A DNA stretch of 64,000 nt, from assembly GCA_024699855.1 (NCBI GenBank), contig JAMPIQ010000001.1:10478001-10542000 (forward strand), written 5' to 3'. Under the pieces are notes generated by a model. That model was not told the DNA's origin, made no database searches, and saw only the letters and a program-made list of their open reading frames with translations. Position numbers and translations under genes: made by a program. Source of the stretch: Aphelenchoides besseyi (lineage: Eukaryota > Nematoda > Chromadorea > Rhabditida > Aphelenchoididae). Positions 34,232 to 45,691 of this stretch are shown here, one piece after another. Positions within the stretch are counted from its first letter, which is position 1; each line of letters starts with the position of its first letter.

Positions 34232-37157
34232 TCAGAAGTAAAGTTGACATTTCGGTTGTGAATTCATTGCGGAGCCTCGTGGACAATTGAATGCACGACT
34301 GAAGGCCGGCGTGTTGGCAAGCAAGATGTTGACTTTGTAACGCTCAGGCGCTTCATCCTTTGTCAGCAAATTGCGTAAATTTGCCGGGTCCCGGTTGGCG
34401 CAATTGCTCTGTAAAGGTTTGCATTGGAAATTGAGTGCTGTTGTTACCGTTGCCAATGAAAGGAAGAAAACTTGATCAGGTGTATACGAGAATCCAGGAA
34501 GCGGTGAGTCGCGATTACCAACGTTCTTTTTGAAGGCCTGAATTTGATTTGAGTTTTGATTTTAAGTTCAACAAACATCATAAGCAGTTTTGATTCCAAG
34601 ATATTCGCCCGCATTCTCTATCAACGTTTTCGATCCATCGATTTGGGCGCCGGACAACTCACTGACCGCCGTGTTCGAGAACTTGTCAATCAAACATTGA
34701 GAAGTAATAGTGTATTGGCGGTCCGTTTGAGTGCTCCACCAATCAATCGGACGTCGTTGAGCATTGGTGTTCCTTCCTTAACACAATTAAGATTGGTAAT
34801 GCCGTTCTTCTACCTCTTTTGTCGACGCTGAATCCAATCATTTTACTTACGAGAACTCCCAAAGCGCCATAATTCAAAGCTCTAACAGCTAATGAGTACA
34901 TCTTGCAGCATACTTTCACTCACTGAACTTTTGTTCCCGGCGTATAGATCGGTCGAACGGTTAGTGCAGTGGTTATGACTGAAAATAGAACTTTGAAAAA
35001 GAAGATCAAATGCAGGAATCTACACAAGGTATTCAAATTGATGTAGTTCACGGCATACAATTCGGTTTGTTTGTAATCGAGGAACAAATTCGGTTGTTCG
35101 CCACGCTCGACCGATCGAAAACTTTCAGTTTCTCGTAGACGTTGAAGAGCTTCGGAGAATTGAGCAAAGTTCAGTGTTCCAAAACCCTGAAGTTTAAGTC
35201 AAAATTTTGTTGTCCATTCGAACTTACGGGAATGTCGTCAACTCGATTACGTGTATTTGAAGTTGCAAATAAAATTTTCAAGCGTCTTAACTTCTCCAGC
35301 GCTTCGTCCTTGTCGGTCGCAGTCATCCATTTTACTGATGGCCACGATTGAATTAATTCATTGCGGAATCTTTCAATGAAACTCTCGATCTCTCTTCTAG
35401 TACTCGACGGCAAATAAGAGTTGATGTAAAGTTGATCGGTGAGGTCGTGGAAGAACTGACGAGTTGTCGTCAAACAATAATGTTCTCTCTCGAAGATTGA
35501 ACGTTGACCGACACGTCGATCGCGAAAATCCTAAACATGAAGGTTAATCAATTGTTTCAATTTGATTATACGTTGATAACATCGACATAACGCCGATCGA
35601 GATAGGGAGCCAATTTGACCAAGTAGTGTAAAACCACGTAATCGGCAACAACGTTCGGTGCGGTTCTCTGAATCAAAACGTCGATGTCGACCAAGGTGCT
35701 GCGATCTTTGACGCGAATGGTCGAATGAGTTGCCAGATATTGTTGGAAGGTTGAATCGGTACTCACACTTTGAATCAGTGGAAGAAACACAGCCTGCAAA
35801 CACAAGTTTAAGATTATTCAAATCACAAGTCTACAGGCAAAGTTGCGTAGTCAACACTTTCGAAAATCGCCGTGGAGTGTCGTTGTACGATGTTCGCCAA
35901 CTCGGATTCGAAGTTAATTACATTCTCCAGTTCTGTTCGCATATCGAATTGAGAACGTGTGGATCGGGCATCAGCGGCAATGATCGTAGTCAATTCCGTC
36001 AAGTAGTTCCGATAGACTTCCACTTTCAAAGGATCAGAAAAATCGGGGGCTGACATCCACGGAACAAAATTGCCAGCTGAGACATGTATCTAAAGGACAA
36101 ATACAAAATCAACTGTCGAAACTCACATTGAGTGTTCGATCGTTATTGGTTTCGGGTTTCGATGTGATCGTAATAAACGTTTGAATTCCACCAAGTCGAT
36201 TCATCAGTTCGATTACCGATGCCAAATTGTAAGTGGTTGGATTGAAAGCAACTGTGTTAATTGCTCCAATCAATGGCCAACCACCAAAGTTCTGAACTCG
36301 AATTCTTTCATTTTCGTAACTTTTCTTACCACAATCCTATCGATCATTGGATTCGAAGCCGTGAGTCGAAGTTGCGGTTCGTTAATGCAAAGATCGTAGT
36401 AACGTTTCATTTGTGCTTCTTCGGTGCTTGTTGGAGTGATTGTTTGGAGAATATCTGAAGACATGTAGGGACATTAATCTATTGACTTACTCTCAATCTT
36501 TTTGTCAACGTCATTTTGAGCTTCCGTGAAAACAGAACGCTTATGAACTCCTTCGCTCAATGGATGTTCGTGTATCCAACGACCACCTAAAGTTTCATTG
36601 TTTCGATGTCTCGATTCTTTAGACTTGCATGCGTATTGATAGAAATCACGACAAGGATTGCGATTCGGATCAATGGAATGAAGAAAGGGCTCGTAAGCTG
36701 GACCAATCGACAGCCGCGGTTTCCCGGGTTGATTCTTTCTGATGTGACACAGATTGCAGCTTTTGGCACAAAATTTGGCTTTCGTTCGCAAACTGTACCG
36801 GTTACTAGTGCAGAAACCACGTTTGATCCACAACGAACAACTGAAAAATGATTCAATTCTTTGGCTCTTCACTTACTGACTGTTATCTACGCATCTGTCC
36901 GGACGATAAGTTGGTTTCCTTGGATGGCGAGTCTTGCGTTTTTTGCCTCTTTTTCGATGAGTTCGAGCACCAGATCGATTGCAAAGGCCGCACATTCGCG
37001 GACAATTTCGGCGAACTGTTGGACCCACTTTTCCATTATAACAATAAGCACGACCTCGATCACACAATGTGACTTTGTCATGACATTGACCGGCTGCTAA
37101 TCCAACGGTCAGAACTTTCAAGAACAACAACAAAGTGAACGGGCAGGAAACAAACAT
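34232..37157 (-). CDS. secreted M13 (neprilysin-like) protein with two ShKT domains, active site lost
   Basis: A signal peptide (MFVSCPFTLLLFLKVLTVGL) precedes two six-cysteine ShKT modules, one ending NCPRMCGLC and one ending FCAKSCNLC. The M13 fold follows: NPCRDFYQYAC, GGRWIHEHPL, the NxYY-like VNYINLNTLF, and ALNYGALGVL. Where neprilysins have GHExxHGFD, this protein reads VSKMIGFSVD, with both zinc histidines and the catalytic glutamate absent. The second motif ENIAD reads ENAGE, keeping its first glutamate. The tail is typical: PGFSYTPDQVFFLSLA, RYKVNILLANTPAF, FNCPRGSAMN and the final CQLYF. All folding cysteines seem kept, so this is likely a secreted non-catalytic binding protein. 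About twelve short-intron exons; intron borders in the middle were set by frame and family pattern. Confidence 0.85.
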
Positions 37158-37638
37158 TTGGGTCTACGAAATGAATTGAACTGAACAGAAACTCGAAGCT
37201 CAACCGTAGATTTATATTCCGAATGTCCTTTGTGCCCGTCTGCTTGTTAGTTTGTTCAGCTTAACACCTCGGCTTTTCTCAACCAATTTGATCGGTTACA
37301 CATTTCGAGTTCATCGGGAATCCGTGACGCAAATTAGTTCGAAAAGCTAAGAGCTTTTACTGTCAATTTGAAAGCCATCACAAATTGCTATCGACACAAG
37401 GGTTTATTTGCTCAAACCAAATTCGAAATGACCGTGATGCGTTCAATAGTTGAAATCCCAAACCAACTACTGTTTAAAAGCAATGAATTAATTGACGCCA
37501 ATCGAACATGACCACTAGTATGTCACAGCAGTAAAAAGGAACTGGAACACATTACCAAACCCAAGTTAAACTTAAATGAAGAACCATCTAAAAACAAACG
37601 TACTTTTATTTTCGGTTACCAACAAATACTGAGATCTT
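37158..37638. other. intergenic, no gene seen
   Basis: Upstream of the M13-like gene and 3' flank of the next minus-strand gene. Nothing recognisable. Confidence 0.55.
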
Positions 37639-38000
37639 TCAACGTTCTTTCTTCTCGTTTAGCGCGGGATTCGGATCACGTTCGAATGGAGTTCGACCGG
37701 TGACACTCATGTACTGAAACTTCGGATTGAAGTTGATGTCAACTGAGCTTACCTCGAGCATTTTCTGATGGGGCATCGAGCGTAATTGACGGAGAGCGGC
37801 CTTCTGCAAACGTAGCATCCAAAGTCGCAATACACCAAAATAAAGGAAAGCAATCATCATGAGTTGGATTACGACCATCAACGCAATCTCGAGTACCGTG
37901 TGCGCGGACGGTGAATGACGGCAAGTCTACGGAAACAGGAATATATGGTAAAACGAAAAGCTTACAATAATTCCAGCGGTAGTCAAATTCAACGCGGACA
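37639..38000 (-). CDS. small single-pass membrane protein
   Basis: Function not recognised. Three exons encode about 95 residues, starting at the ATG at 38000. One hydrophobic helix (EIALMVVIQLMMIAFLYFGV) is followed by a basic amphipathic stretch (LRLWMLRLQKAALRQLRSM) and a short tail (YMSVTGRTPFERDPNPAL) ending EKKER. It lies 204 bases downstream of a larger membrane-protein gene on the same strand, a spacing that would allow a two-gene operon. Confidence 0.6.
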
Positions 38001-38204
38001 TTTTTGTTCGACCACCCGATCAATAGAAAAAGTTCGAAATGGAAGTTTGTCTTGCGGACGTTTCTAATCCCGAAACACCTTAGAATTTACAGTCGATGCT
38101 TTTCAAATCGAGTAGAAATGAAGGAAATGTACAACTATCGATATTATTTACGTCAACAAACGTCTATTTCAAATATAATTGTTAAAGATCACACGAAATC
38201 TAAG

Positions 38205-39224
38205 CTACAATATCGGGTTGGCTGCTGGAGTGGCAGCAACAAGGTTGGCACGACGATAAAAATCGAGCTGATGCATGAGACGGAGCATTTGATAGTGATT
38301 GGTGTCCAGTCGATTGCGTTGGTCGTCGATCACGTGCTCTTTCGTGTACAAAATGCATGCCACTCGACTTGTGATCACAGAAAAAAGAAAAAAGACCGAC
38401 ATCTTAACCAGTGAATAGGCCAACACCCTAAAGATTAAGATTGATGTGAACAACCAACAAACCTACTTGGTAATTCCCGGCCATGAGATCATTTCTCTAA
38501 GAAGCGTGTAGCTGAAGATTGCTTCTTGTTCCAATGCCTTTGCTTCGAACATACTGAAACTGCCAAATGAGAAAAAAAGCAGCCAATGAACGTACCGAAT
38601 ATCACTACCACACTCGATTAAAAGTAATCCAATGGTCGACATTTGTATCGCACCAGCAAACCACTCGAAGACACAGCTCATGACGAACGGCCACAGAAAG
38701 AAGTGTTCTTCGGTCGAGAATCCGAAAACCAAAAGGGTCAACGAAATGGATCCGAAAAGGCCCAACAACATCGACAGATCACTCACATAAATGAAACGGA
38801 TAAGAAGAAAGGACCACGCAAAACAGCCGATCAATTTCATCGCTTCCTGAAACATTGTCCGTTGACTTCAAGGCTCAAAACTTACAATCCCGGGCATCAG
38901 AAACGAGCATCCAAAAAGCGGAGCTCTTAAATTGTGACCTCGCAACATCGCTTGCAATTGAGCGGACAGTTGAACACGTTCTTGCATCACTTCGTCCAAC
39001 CGACGTTCCAATCGTTCAAGTTGTGTTGGTTGTCGAGTTCCCGGGGCCACAACGATCATCGATTCATCGAGTTGAGTTGCTAAAACAAGGCTGAAATGAT
39101 GGTTGGACAGAAACTCACGTTGTTCGCTGAGAAAAGTTGTTGCTTCGCTTTGAGTTACGGACACTTGAATCGACGAACGTGAACCATCGAGGGCAATCAA
39201 AGACGCCGTTTCGGTGACAACCAT
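38205..39224 (-). CDS. multi-pass membrane protein with N-terminal coiled coil
   Basis: Function not recognised. The ATG at 39224 begins a cytoplasmic-looking domain with a coiled coil (QLERLERRLDEVMQERVQLS). About five exons. Hydrophobic segments follow: GCFAWSFLLIRFIYV, MLLGLFGSISLTLLVF, FLWPFVMSCVFEWFAGAI with MSTIGLLLIE, and, after a charged loop (EAKALEQEAIFSYTLLREM), LVKMSVFFLFSVITSRV. The C-terminal tail is soluble and ends ATPAANPIL. Four to five transmembrane helices are likely. All introns are short and in phase. Possibly co-transcribed with the small membrane gene at 37639-38000. Confidence 0.6.
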
Positions 39225-39485
39225 TTTGCTGTTTGATCGAAAAAGCAAATGAGATTGTTGTAAATCGAATTTTGATGCAAACTCTTGTAACCAGTCATTT
39301 TGATTCGTTACTCTAACCCCGTCATTCCTGTTGGAAATACCTGCATTTCAAGTCAATAGGCGAAAAAAAGTCAATCAAAACAGGCAATTATGACTTGAAT
39401 TCACGTGTTCATTGATATTCAATTTTACGATTTGCAGTTACTCGTTTAAACGAACATTTTGAGTCTGGATATTCAATCGACGAGA

Positions 39486-40642
39486 ATGTTTTGCGGATTT
39501 TTTGTTTTGTTCATCTTGCTGGTTGACAGCATTACTGTAGCGACTGAATTGAGTGATGTCGTTTCCGACAATCATAAAATTTCAGGTCACCGACTATTCA
39601 TAAAAGCAAGAAGCACAGAGAAGATGGTTCACGATCTTTTCAGAACGAAGTCGACGATCTTTTGCGAAATGAACCGCTCACTGTTCAGGGATATCATTTG
39701 CTGAAGCTGAAGTGTGTTAGCACTGATTCTGACGAGTGGGTCATGGCATTCTCAAAGGAACCGATCGAAAACGACGATCTAGGCAATCACACTATTCCCT
39801 TCTACTTTGCCGTTTTCTTCGCATATAATCGAGTGGGGCATCAAGTATCGGTTAAGTCTAATATTTTAGGTCGTATACAACAGTAAGCTTCCTGGTTCTA
39901 ATTGGGATGAACAACGTCAGGTCGATTATGACTCCGCTAACTTTTATCGTAAAAACCAAGAATTAGATATTAGATTGTGGTTCCGCGATACGTATCTTAT
40001 TCTGTTCATAGAAACCCAACAAGTTGCGGTTTTCGGCTATCGACAACCGATTTTCAATATGAAGTATCTTTTCCATAATAACGGATTCAAAATAAGATCC
40101 ATCGAAGCGATCGGAAAAGCAATTACGATGCCCTATGAAGAAACAATCCCGTTCGGCGGTTTTCGTCCAGGTAACAAAAAACTTAAAGACGAGCATTAGG
40201 TAGATTTCAGGGACAAAGATTTTGGTTACCTTCTACATCGAGAAACACACTGATGCAGGTCGAAATTGTGCTATCGATTTGCTATCAAAAGATGACGGCC
40301 CAATTCCTTTCGAGATTGATTTTCGAACGACTACTGACAACAGAATCACGCGAGACAGTCTTTTGAATGGCAGTTGGGGTGTCCAAGAAAATTCCGGGAA
40401 AGCGTAGTCTACTCCGATTCTTACATTATTGTTTAGGCGGCCAAGTGATCAGAACCGGTGTTTCAAGTATGAATGATGTTTTAATTGAGTGTAAAAAAGA
40501 ACATTTTGTGATTACGGTCAACGGGAAAGAGTACTGCACTTTTAAACATCGCTTCCCACCGGAACAAATTGTGCGAATCGCTTCAAAAGTCGGCTATCAG
40601 TCTGGCTGGGCAGATGTTCAGTACTTTGCATCAATTGATTAA
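39486..40642 (+). CDS. secreted tandem galectin-like protein
   Basis: A hydrophobic N-terminus (MFCGFFVLFILLVDSIT) looks like a signal peptide, which is unusual because galectins are normally made without one. Two beta-sandwich modules follow. Module 1 has TIPFYFAVFFAYNR, VVYNSKLPGSNWDEQRQ and LILFIETQQVAVFGYR. Module 2 has PIPFEIDFR, ITRDSLLNGSWG and FVITVNGKEYCTFKHRFPPE. The H-x-N-x-R of sugar-binding galectins reads Y-A-F in module 1 and E-D-R in module 2. The tryptophan is kept in both. The E-x-R is kept in module 1 (DEQRQ). Sugar binding is thus doubtful. The first intron has two possible donors (about 39536 or 39556). AATAAA at 40674-40679. Confidence 0.75.
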
Positions 40643-40852
40643 TCCGTTTCTTTTCATCTCTACCTTAACATGCAATAAATTTTGATGTTCAACAATCAAA
40701 AAGTCGATCGAGTTTAGTTGTTTATAGTTGGCAATCAACGTCCAGTTTCACAACCTCTCGATGAACTCACAACTTTGATTTAAATAACGTTGAGAATTAA
40801 TTAGTGTTGCTTAAGCGAAGTTTATTGGGATGGAAATGACATTTGATGGCGT

Positions 40853-42071
40853 TTAGTTGTTAATTCGAGAAGCCAATCCGACTTGGAAATTGGCGTAATC
40901 CAAAAGCAAGCAGTTCGTACGAAGGAGACTATTCGGCAAAAAGATCTTGTAGTCTTTGCTTTCAGCCATCTTCACTGCACAATTATGTTTTCCATGATAA
41001 AGATAATCTGCAGGGGTCAACATAAGCTGTTTGCCCATGATTTTGAACGAAATGTTCTGCTTTGTTCCACAGTCGATAATAAAAGAATCAAAGTAGCAAT
41101 TCTGCGTATTTAAATTGTTGCAAATCTCAACGATTAGCTTGCGAGGCAAAACCATATAGTCGTTGTCCACGGTGATCAAAGCTGTGACTTTGTCCGAAAG
41201 ATCTTGAGTGTACTTCCCGACAGTGATCCTAAAAACCGAATAGATTTCTGTACAAGAAAGACCTACTCGTCGAACTCGATCATCCACTGATATGGTCCGA
41301 CTGCTTGGCGCATCGTAATCCAATCGTTCTTACAACGTTTAGGAGCTCGATCTCCAACAGACATAAGTCCAGCGTAACCAGAAGGCACACTGAAAAAAGG
41401 AATATTAGCCTAAATTAAGCTCAATGATTACCTGTTGTAACTGAACGTGACAACTTGTTCTCTTTGGTTCTTCAACAGATCTCGAATGAAAGATGGATTT
41501 GGTTGAGTGGGCAGATTCAAATGCAAAGTCGAGAATTTGGCGGTGGAGTTCAAGAGGATACGAAAGTTTTGATTCTTATTGGATTCCTTGTTTCCAATCT
41601 GAAATCGATGTGAGCAATGAAACAGGGCTTGTAAACACACTGTAACGTTGTCAGATGCAATCCATCCCGTTGGGCCATAAGGTTCGTAAAAACTGTAAGA
41701 AGCATCCTGAATTTGCAAGCTTTTGGATTCACTGAAACTTGACAGTCAGGCGAATAGTTAGATTGCAACTTACTTACAAATGAAATGTCTGTGACCTTGT
41801 GCTTTTCCCAATACCACCAAATCAGAATGACTTGCCGGTTGGTCGTCGGTTGGCAATGGAGAAACAATTACGGGGATGGTTTGGGCTAAAAATACGAACG
41901 ATAATTGTGAAATGAATTCAGTTTACCTGGAGTGCCAACTGAGATGTTGACTGTAAGATAACTTTGCGTGACATAATCCAATCCCTTGATTTTGTGTGTA
42001 TAGTTGGTAAATGGCACATCGAATGCATAAACAAAAGGAAGAAGACGATCAGTTGGATGTTCTTCATTTCG
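40853..42071 (-). CDS. aspartic-protease-like (A1) secreted protein, catalytic Asp lost
   Basis: Pepsin-fold landmarks are clear: FDVPFTNYTHKIKGLDY, SYLTVNISVGTPAQT, YEPYGPTGWIASDNVT, SGYAGLMSVGDRAPKRC, NDWITMRQAVGPYQWMIEFD, ADYLYHGKHNCAV, and the C-terminal LDYANFQVGLAS. The second DTG-containing strand, usually A-x-x-D-T-G-T-S-x7-P, reads ALITVDNDYMVLP, so the catalytic Asp position is Thr. No DTG is present in the first lobe either. A hydrophobic leader (MKNIQLIVFFLLF) starts at 42071 but lies one base out of frame with FDVPF (run of A at 42033-42036). A second one-base shift is needed near 41868. Either the assembly has errors or the gene is decaying. If intact, it is a non-catalytic homologue. 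Confidence 0.7.
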
Positions 42072-43323
42072 TAGAGTTGATTGTTTTCCAAAATGTTTGC
42101 GTTTAAGTATCCACTTTATATCTCAAGGAGAAAAACTGATAATTGACCACTAGGCGCCTTATCGGTTTCTGCAATTAACCAACAACGAGAGTTCATGTGG
42201 TTTGTTGATCAGCTCGCTATGCAATTTGAAAGGAGTGCTCGTAGAATGCAAGAAAAGTTGGTTTATTGAAACTGTGACGTAATGAAAGAGCGTGGGAAGA
42301 CGTCTGATAATCAAAAGGGCAACGACATTATATTGTGAACACTCACAAATCAACGTTCTCAACTTTGGATACGAGAATCAAAAGCAATTGGAGAACCTAG
42401 TAAAGTTGAAAGTGGTGTTGGCGTTGCTCTGTTCACATTAAATTTAATTATTGATGATTGTAACTAAACCGGTTACGTTAAGTAGATTGCTGATTGAAAA
42501 GGTAGCCTTGTTTTGAGACAAATATCTTGATATCAGCCTGAGATCATAGCAGATATCAGCAATCAGCCTTCGGTCAGCGCAATAAAGACCAAAACCATAG
42601 AAACTTTGTGGTAAAACATTGATGATTGGGGGATTTGTGTCGCCCTTTCTGCGTGCTGTTTAAGCACAAGATGAACACCAAACTTCACTCGTTCAGTTAT
42701 CAAAATGTCCGCTTGTTCGTACTATCTCACTCGTTTACACAGCCACTTATAGCCGGTTTTCTCAACGGTACGAATTTTGGGACAAGAAACAACGTGGATA
42801 GTTGATTCAATTGGTACATTAAGTTCCCATTTATGTCAGAGTAAACTGTTTTGTTAAAGGATTTCATTGAGAATACAGTAAACTGGAAAGAAAAAGGAAG
42901 TTCTAATAAGATACGAACGTTTTAGAGCAGCAATGAAATCGGTGCAATGGAATGTGCGATGATTGTCGACAACAAGGAAGGACATTTCGACAGTTCTCAG
43001 AATCAATCGGTTACCGTCGATTTCACACCCAGTGTGCCAAGAGAAATTCTCGGTAACAAAAGCCATCCACATTTTCATGTTTCGACTGGATCAAAAGGTC
43101 GACCGCCCAAATATTAGGTACGAAAATAAACCAACAAACAAATAACCATCACATATTACGACCGAAGAAAGACTCGTTTTACTGCAGCGACCATCCACAG
43201 TTTGAAAGCAGAGTTTCCACCAACGGAACCAAACTGGTGTTTTTGCACTTTTCAGAATTCGACTTTTCATGCAAACAATAGCAGTTGAAACGACCAGGTG
43301 CCAATCAGTTAATTCTTTCTGAG
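42072..43323. other. intergenic, divergent promoter region
   Basis: 1.25 kb between the aspartic-protease-like gene (-) and ACOT9 (+). Short open frames at 42159-42362 (-) and 42854-43078 (-) are not convincing. Nothing else seen. Confidence 0.5.
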
Positions 43324-44832
43324 ATGCTCGTTCGTACGGTCGTGCGATTTTCGTCTTCCGCCAATTCTCCACGTACAATCATCGATGTTCGCGAGACTTT
43401 GGAGCGTCATGTTGCGGCAATGAAAAGCCAAAAATTGTAAGCGGATATCAATTGAGTGTCACGCTCCTTTTCAGGACCCAATGGCAACCAAATCAAACTG
43501 TCAAATCGACTCCTGCTTCGAAGTCACGGGCCGTTTGCGTTATACCACTGGGTTCACAACCCGAAATTCGGGCTGAATATCTGAATTATCGGGAAACAAC
43601 ACGTTTCGGAAAAATTCTTGAAGATTTGGACACTTTTGCAGGTACTCTCGAATCAGTCCTCAATACCAAATCAACTGCCATTTTTCAGTCTACACAGCCT
43701 ACAAACACAATCAAATGGGCCAACCTTTGGGTAAACCCACTCATCATCAGATGCTCATTGTTACTGCGGCTGTCGATCGCATTGGTAAGTAGTCACTCCA
43801 CTGATCTTCAATGGCGATTTCCAGACGTTCAAAACACAAAAATCCGGTCGAACGAAGACATCGAGATGCACGGTCGTGTCACGTGGGTCGGACGTTCATC
43901 ATTGGAGTCGACCATGATTTTGAAACAAAAGAACGAACACGGACAGAAATCGTAAGCTCTCCAACAGTTCCTTTTGATTGTTGCGCAGAGAGATTCTAAG
44001 CGCAAAATTTGTCATGGCTTCTCGATCGACCACCGGCAACTCAGCGGTTCCGAACCTACGAATCGAAACCCAATCGGCTGATGAGATCGAACGTTTTGAA
44101 CAAGGAAAACGTGAGTCTTTTCACTCCCGTTTTCTTCATTCGATTCAGACGCCCATCTGGTTCGTCGCGAGCGAGAATCGCATTCGTTGCTTCGCGAGTT
44201 ACCGACGGAAATCGAGCGGACGCTGATGCACGATCTTTTTCTTCGTACTTTGGATGCCAACAACCAAACTCGCCGTGATCCACCGAACGGCTGTGTTTGG
44301 ATGCAAGATGCCCAACTACGCAATTGTGTTTTGTGCTATCCGATTGAACGAAACTTGTACGGTAAGATCTTCGGCGGCTATTTGATGCGAATTGCAATGG
44401 AAACTGCGTGGGGAAATGCCGCGATTTTTTTCCCAATCCCGATCGAAACTGATGGCCGTCGGAGACATCAAATTTAAGAAGAGCGTGGAGGTTTGTAAGG
44501 AACCGTGAATTAATCTGCAACTTTCAGGTTGGCGGAATCGCTCTCTTCAATTCTCAGATTTGCTACTCCACCGATCGGTTTATGCAGGTCAGTGTCGAAG
44601 CTCAGGTTTTGGACGTAGAAAAACAGAAATGTGAAGTAAGTTAAAACTCTTGGAAAACGATTTTTGTGCTCAGCTCACGAACACGTTTCAATTCACGTTC
44701 AAGGCCGAGGGCAGCGTGCCGTTTGTTATGCCGAAATCTTATGCCGATGGAATCGTTTATCTGAATGGCCGACGACATTTCAATCGATCAGCGCACGAAA
44801 AGGTCTATTCGAGTCATTCTTTCTTTGCATAA
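43324..44832 (+). CDS. ACOT9: mitochondrial acyl-CoA thioesterase ACOT9-like, with a frame break
   Basis: Double hotdog thioesterase of the ACOT9/10 type that hydrolyses acyl-CoA in the mitochondrial matrix. The start MLVRTVVRFSSSANSPRT is a presequence. Core matches: PLGSQPEIRAEYLNYRETTR, FGKILEDLDTFAG, MHGRVTWVGRSSLES, HDLFLRTLDAN, CYPIERNLYGKIFGGYLMR, LMAVGDIKFKKSVEVGG, FPFVMPKSYADG-like VPFVMPKSYADG and YLNGRRHFN. Between AWGNAAIF and SQSRSKLMAVG the frame is broken by one extra T in a run of seven (44425-44431); six would restore perfect collinearity with ACOT9. The 3' end is open: either the stop at 44830 or splicing to a further exon near 44946. Confidence 0.88.
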
Positions 44833-45218
44833 ACAAAAACATTGAAACTTCTTCTGATGGATCCCAATGAAGTTTTCAAATACTCTAATAGTCATAAGCT
44901 ATGACTACTTAAGCTCACAAAACGTGTTCGTGATCTTTGCCTGTAGACTACGTAAACTAGAACAACGAGAACGCGATCTTCAAGTAAGCTCGTGGAGAAA
45001 GAAGCTCCAAGATGAAAGCATGAAGACGGTTATTTGCTACTGGTCTCTGGAGATCAAGTTAACGTAAAGACCAATGAGTGAAAGCAGTCCGGTCAGCAAC
45101 CATTTAATGAAGAGTCAATTTTGATATGCAAATTGAATTACCAATTCACGGACAACTTCATTTCACATTCGGGCTTTGCTTTCAAATCAAACGGTCGCAT
45201 TAAACTCTGATCGTCGAA
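44833..45218. other. intergenic or 3' exon of ACOT9
   Basis: A charged open stretch (LRKLEQRERDLQ, near 44950-44990) behind CTGTAG could be an alternative last exon of ACOT9. Otherwise nothing recognisable. Confidence 0.4.
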
Positions 45219-45691
45219 ATGTTTCTTTTGATCGTTTTCGCTTCGATTTCGCTGATGTTTGAAGTTGTTGAGGCATTCAATACGTAAGTTTTTTGTTTAA
45301 CTCGAGCGTAATAAACCAATCGACTTTTAACTATAGCCATTCATATGAATATCCGCATGACAATGAAAATTCATACGATCGTGATAAGGCACGTGGTATG
45401 GCTCTAGAGGTTTTCATTGGAGTCATTATTTGTTGTTGCTGTAGCATCTCTTCCATTACTCCCAGTGTTTTGGCGTCCACTTTGTCGGCTGTTGGGGGAC
45501 GATCACTGCTCGGAGTGGTGACAACGTGAGTCATTTTCTTATTCTTATTGACGTCTTTCAGCAAAAACCATCAACAAGGAGGACGGGCGATTACTCTAAC
45601 GCCCAATCCACAGACGACCAATGTGTCACGTACGAATGCCGGAGAAGACGATGTCGAGACTGCAAATAGCTGTTTTGAATTCACAGCTTGA
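45219..45691 (+). CDS. small membrane protein with CCCC motif
   Basis: Function not recognised. Three exons, about 125 residues. Signal peptide MFLLIVFASISLMFEVVEA, a short acidic/tyrosine-rich ectodomain (HSYEYPHDNENSYDRDK), then a hydrophobic segment containing four consecutive cysteines (VFIGVIICCCCSISSI), then a Gly/Ser and Thr/Asn-rich tail. A CCCC at a membrane border is a likely palmitoylation site. The layout loosely recalls Shisa-like adaptors, but no family match can be claimed. Confidence 0.6.
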
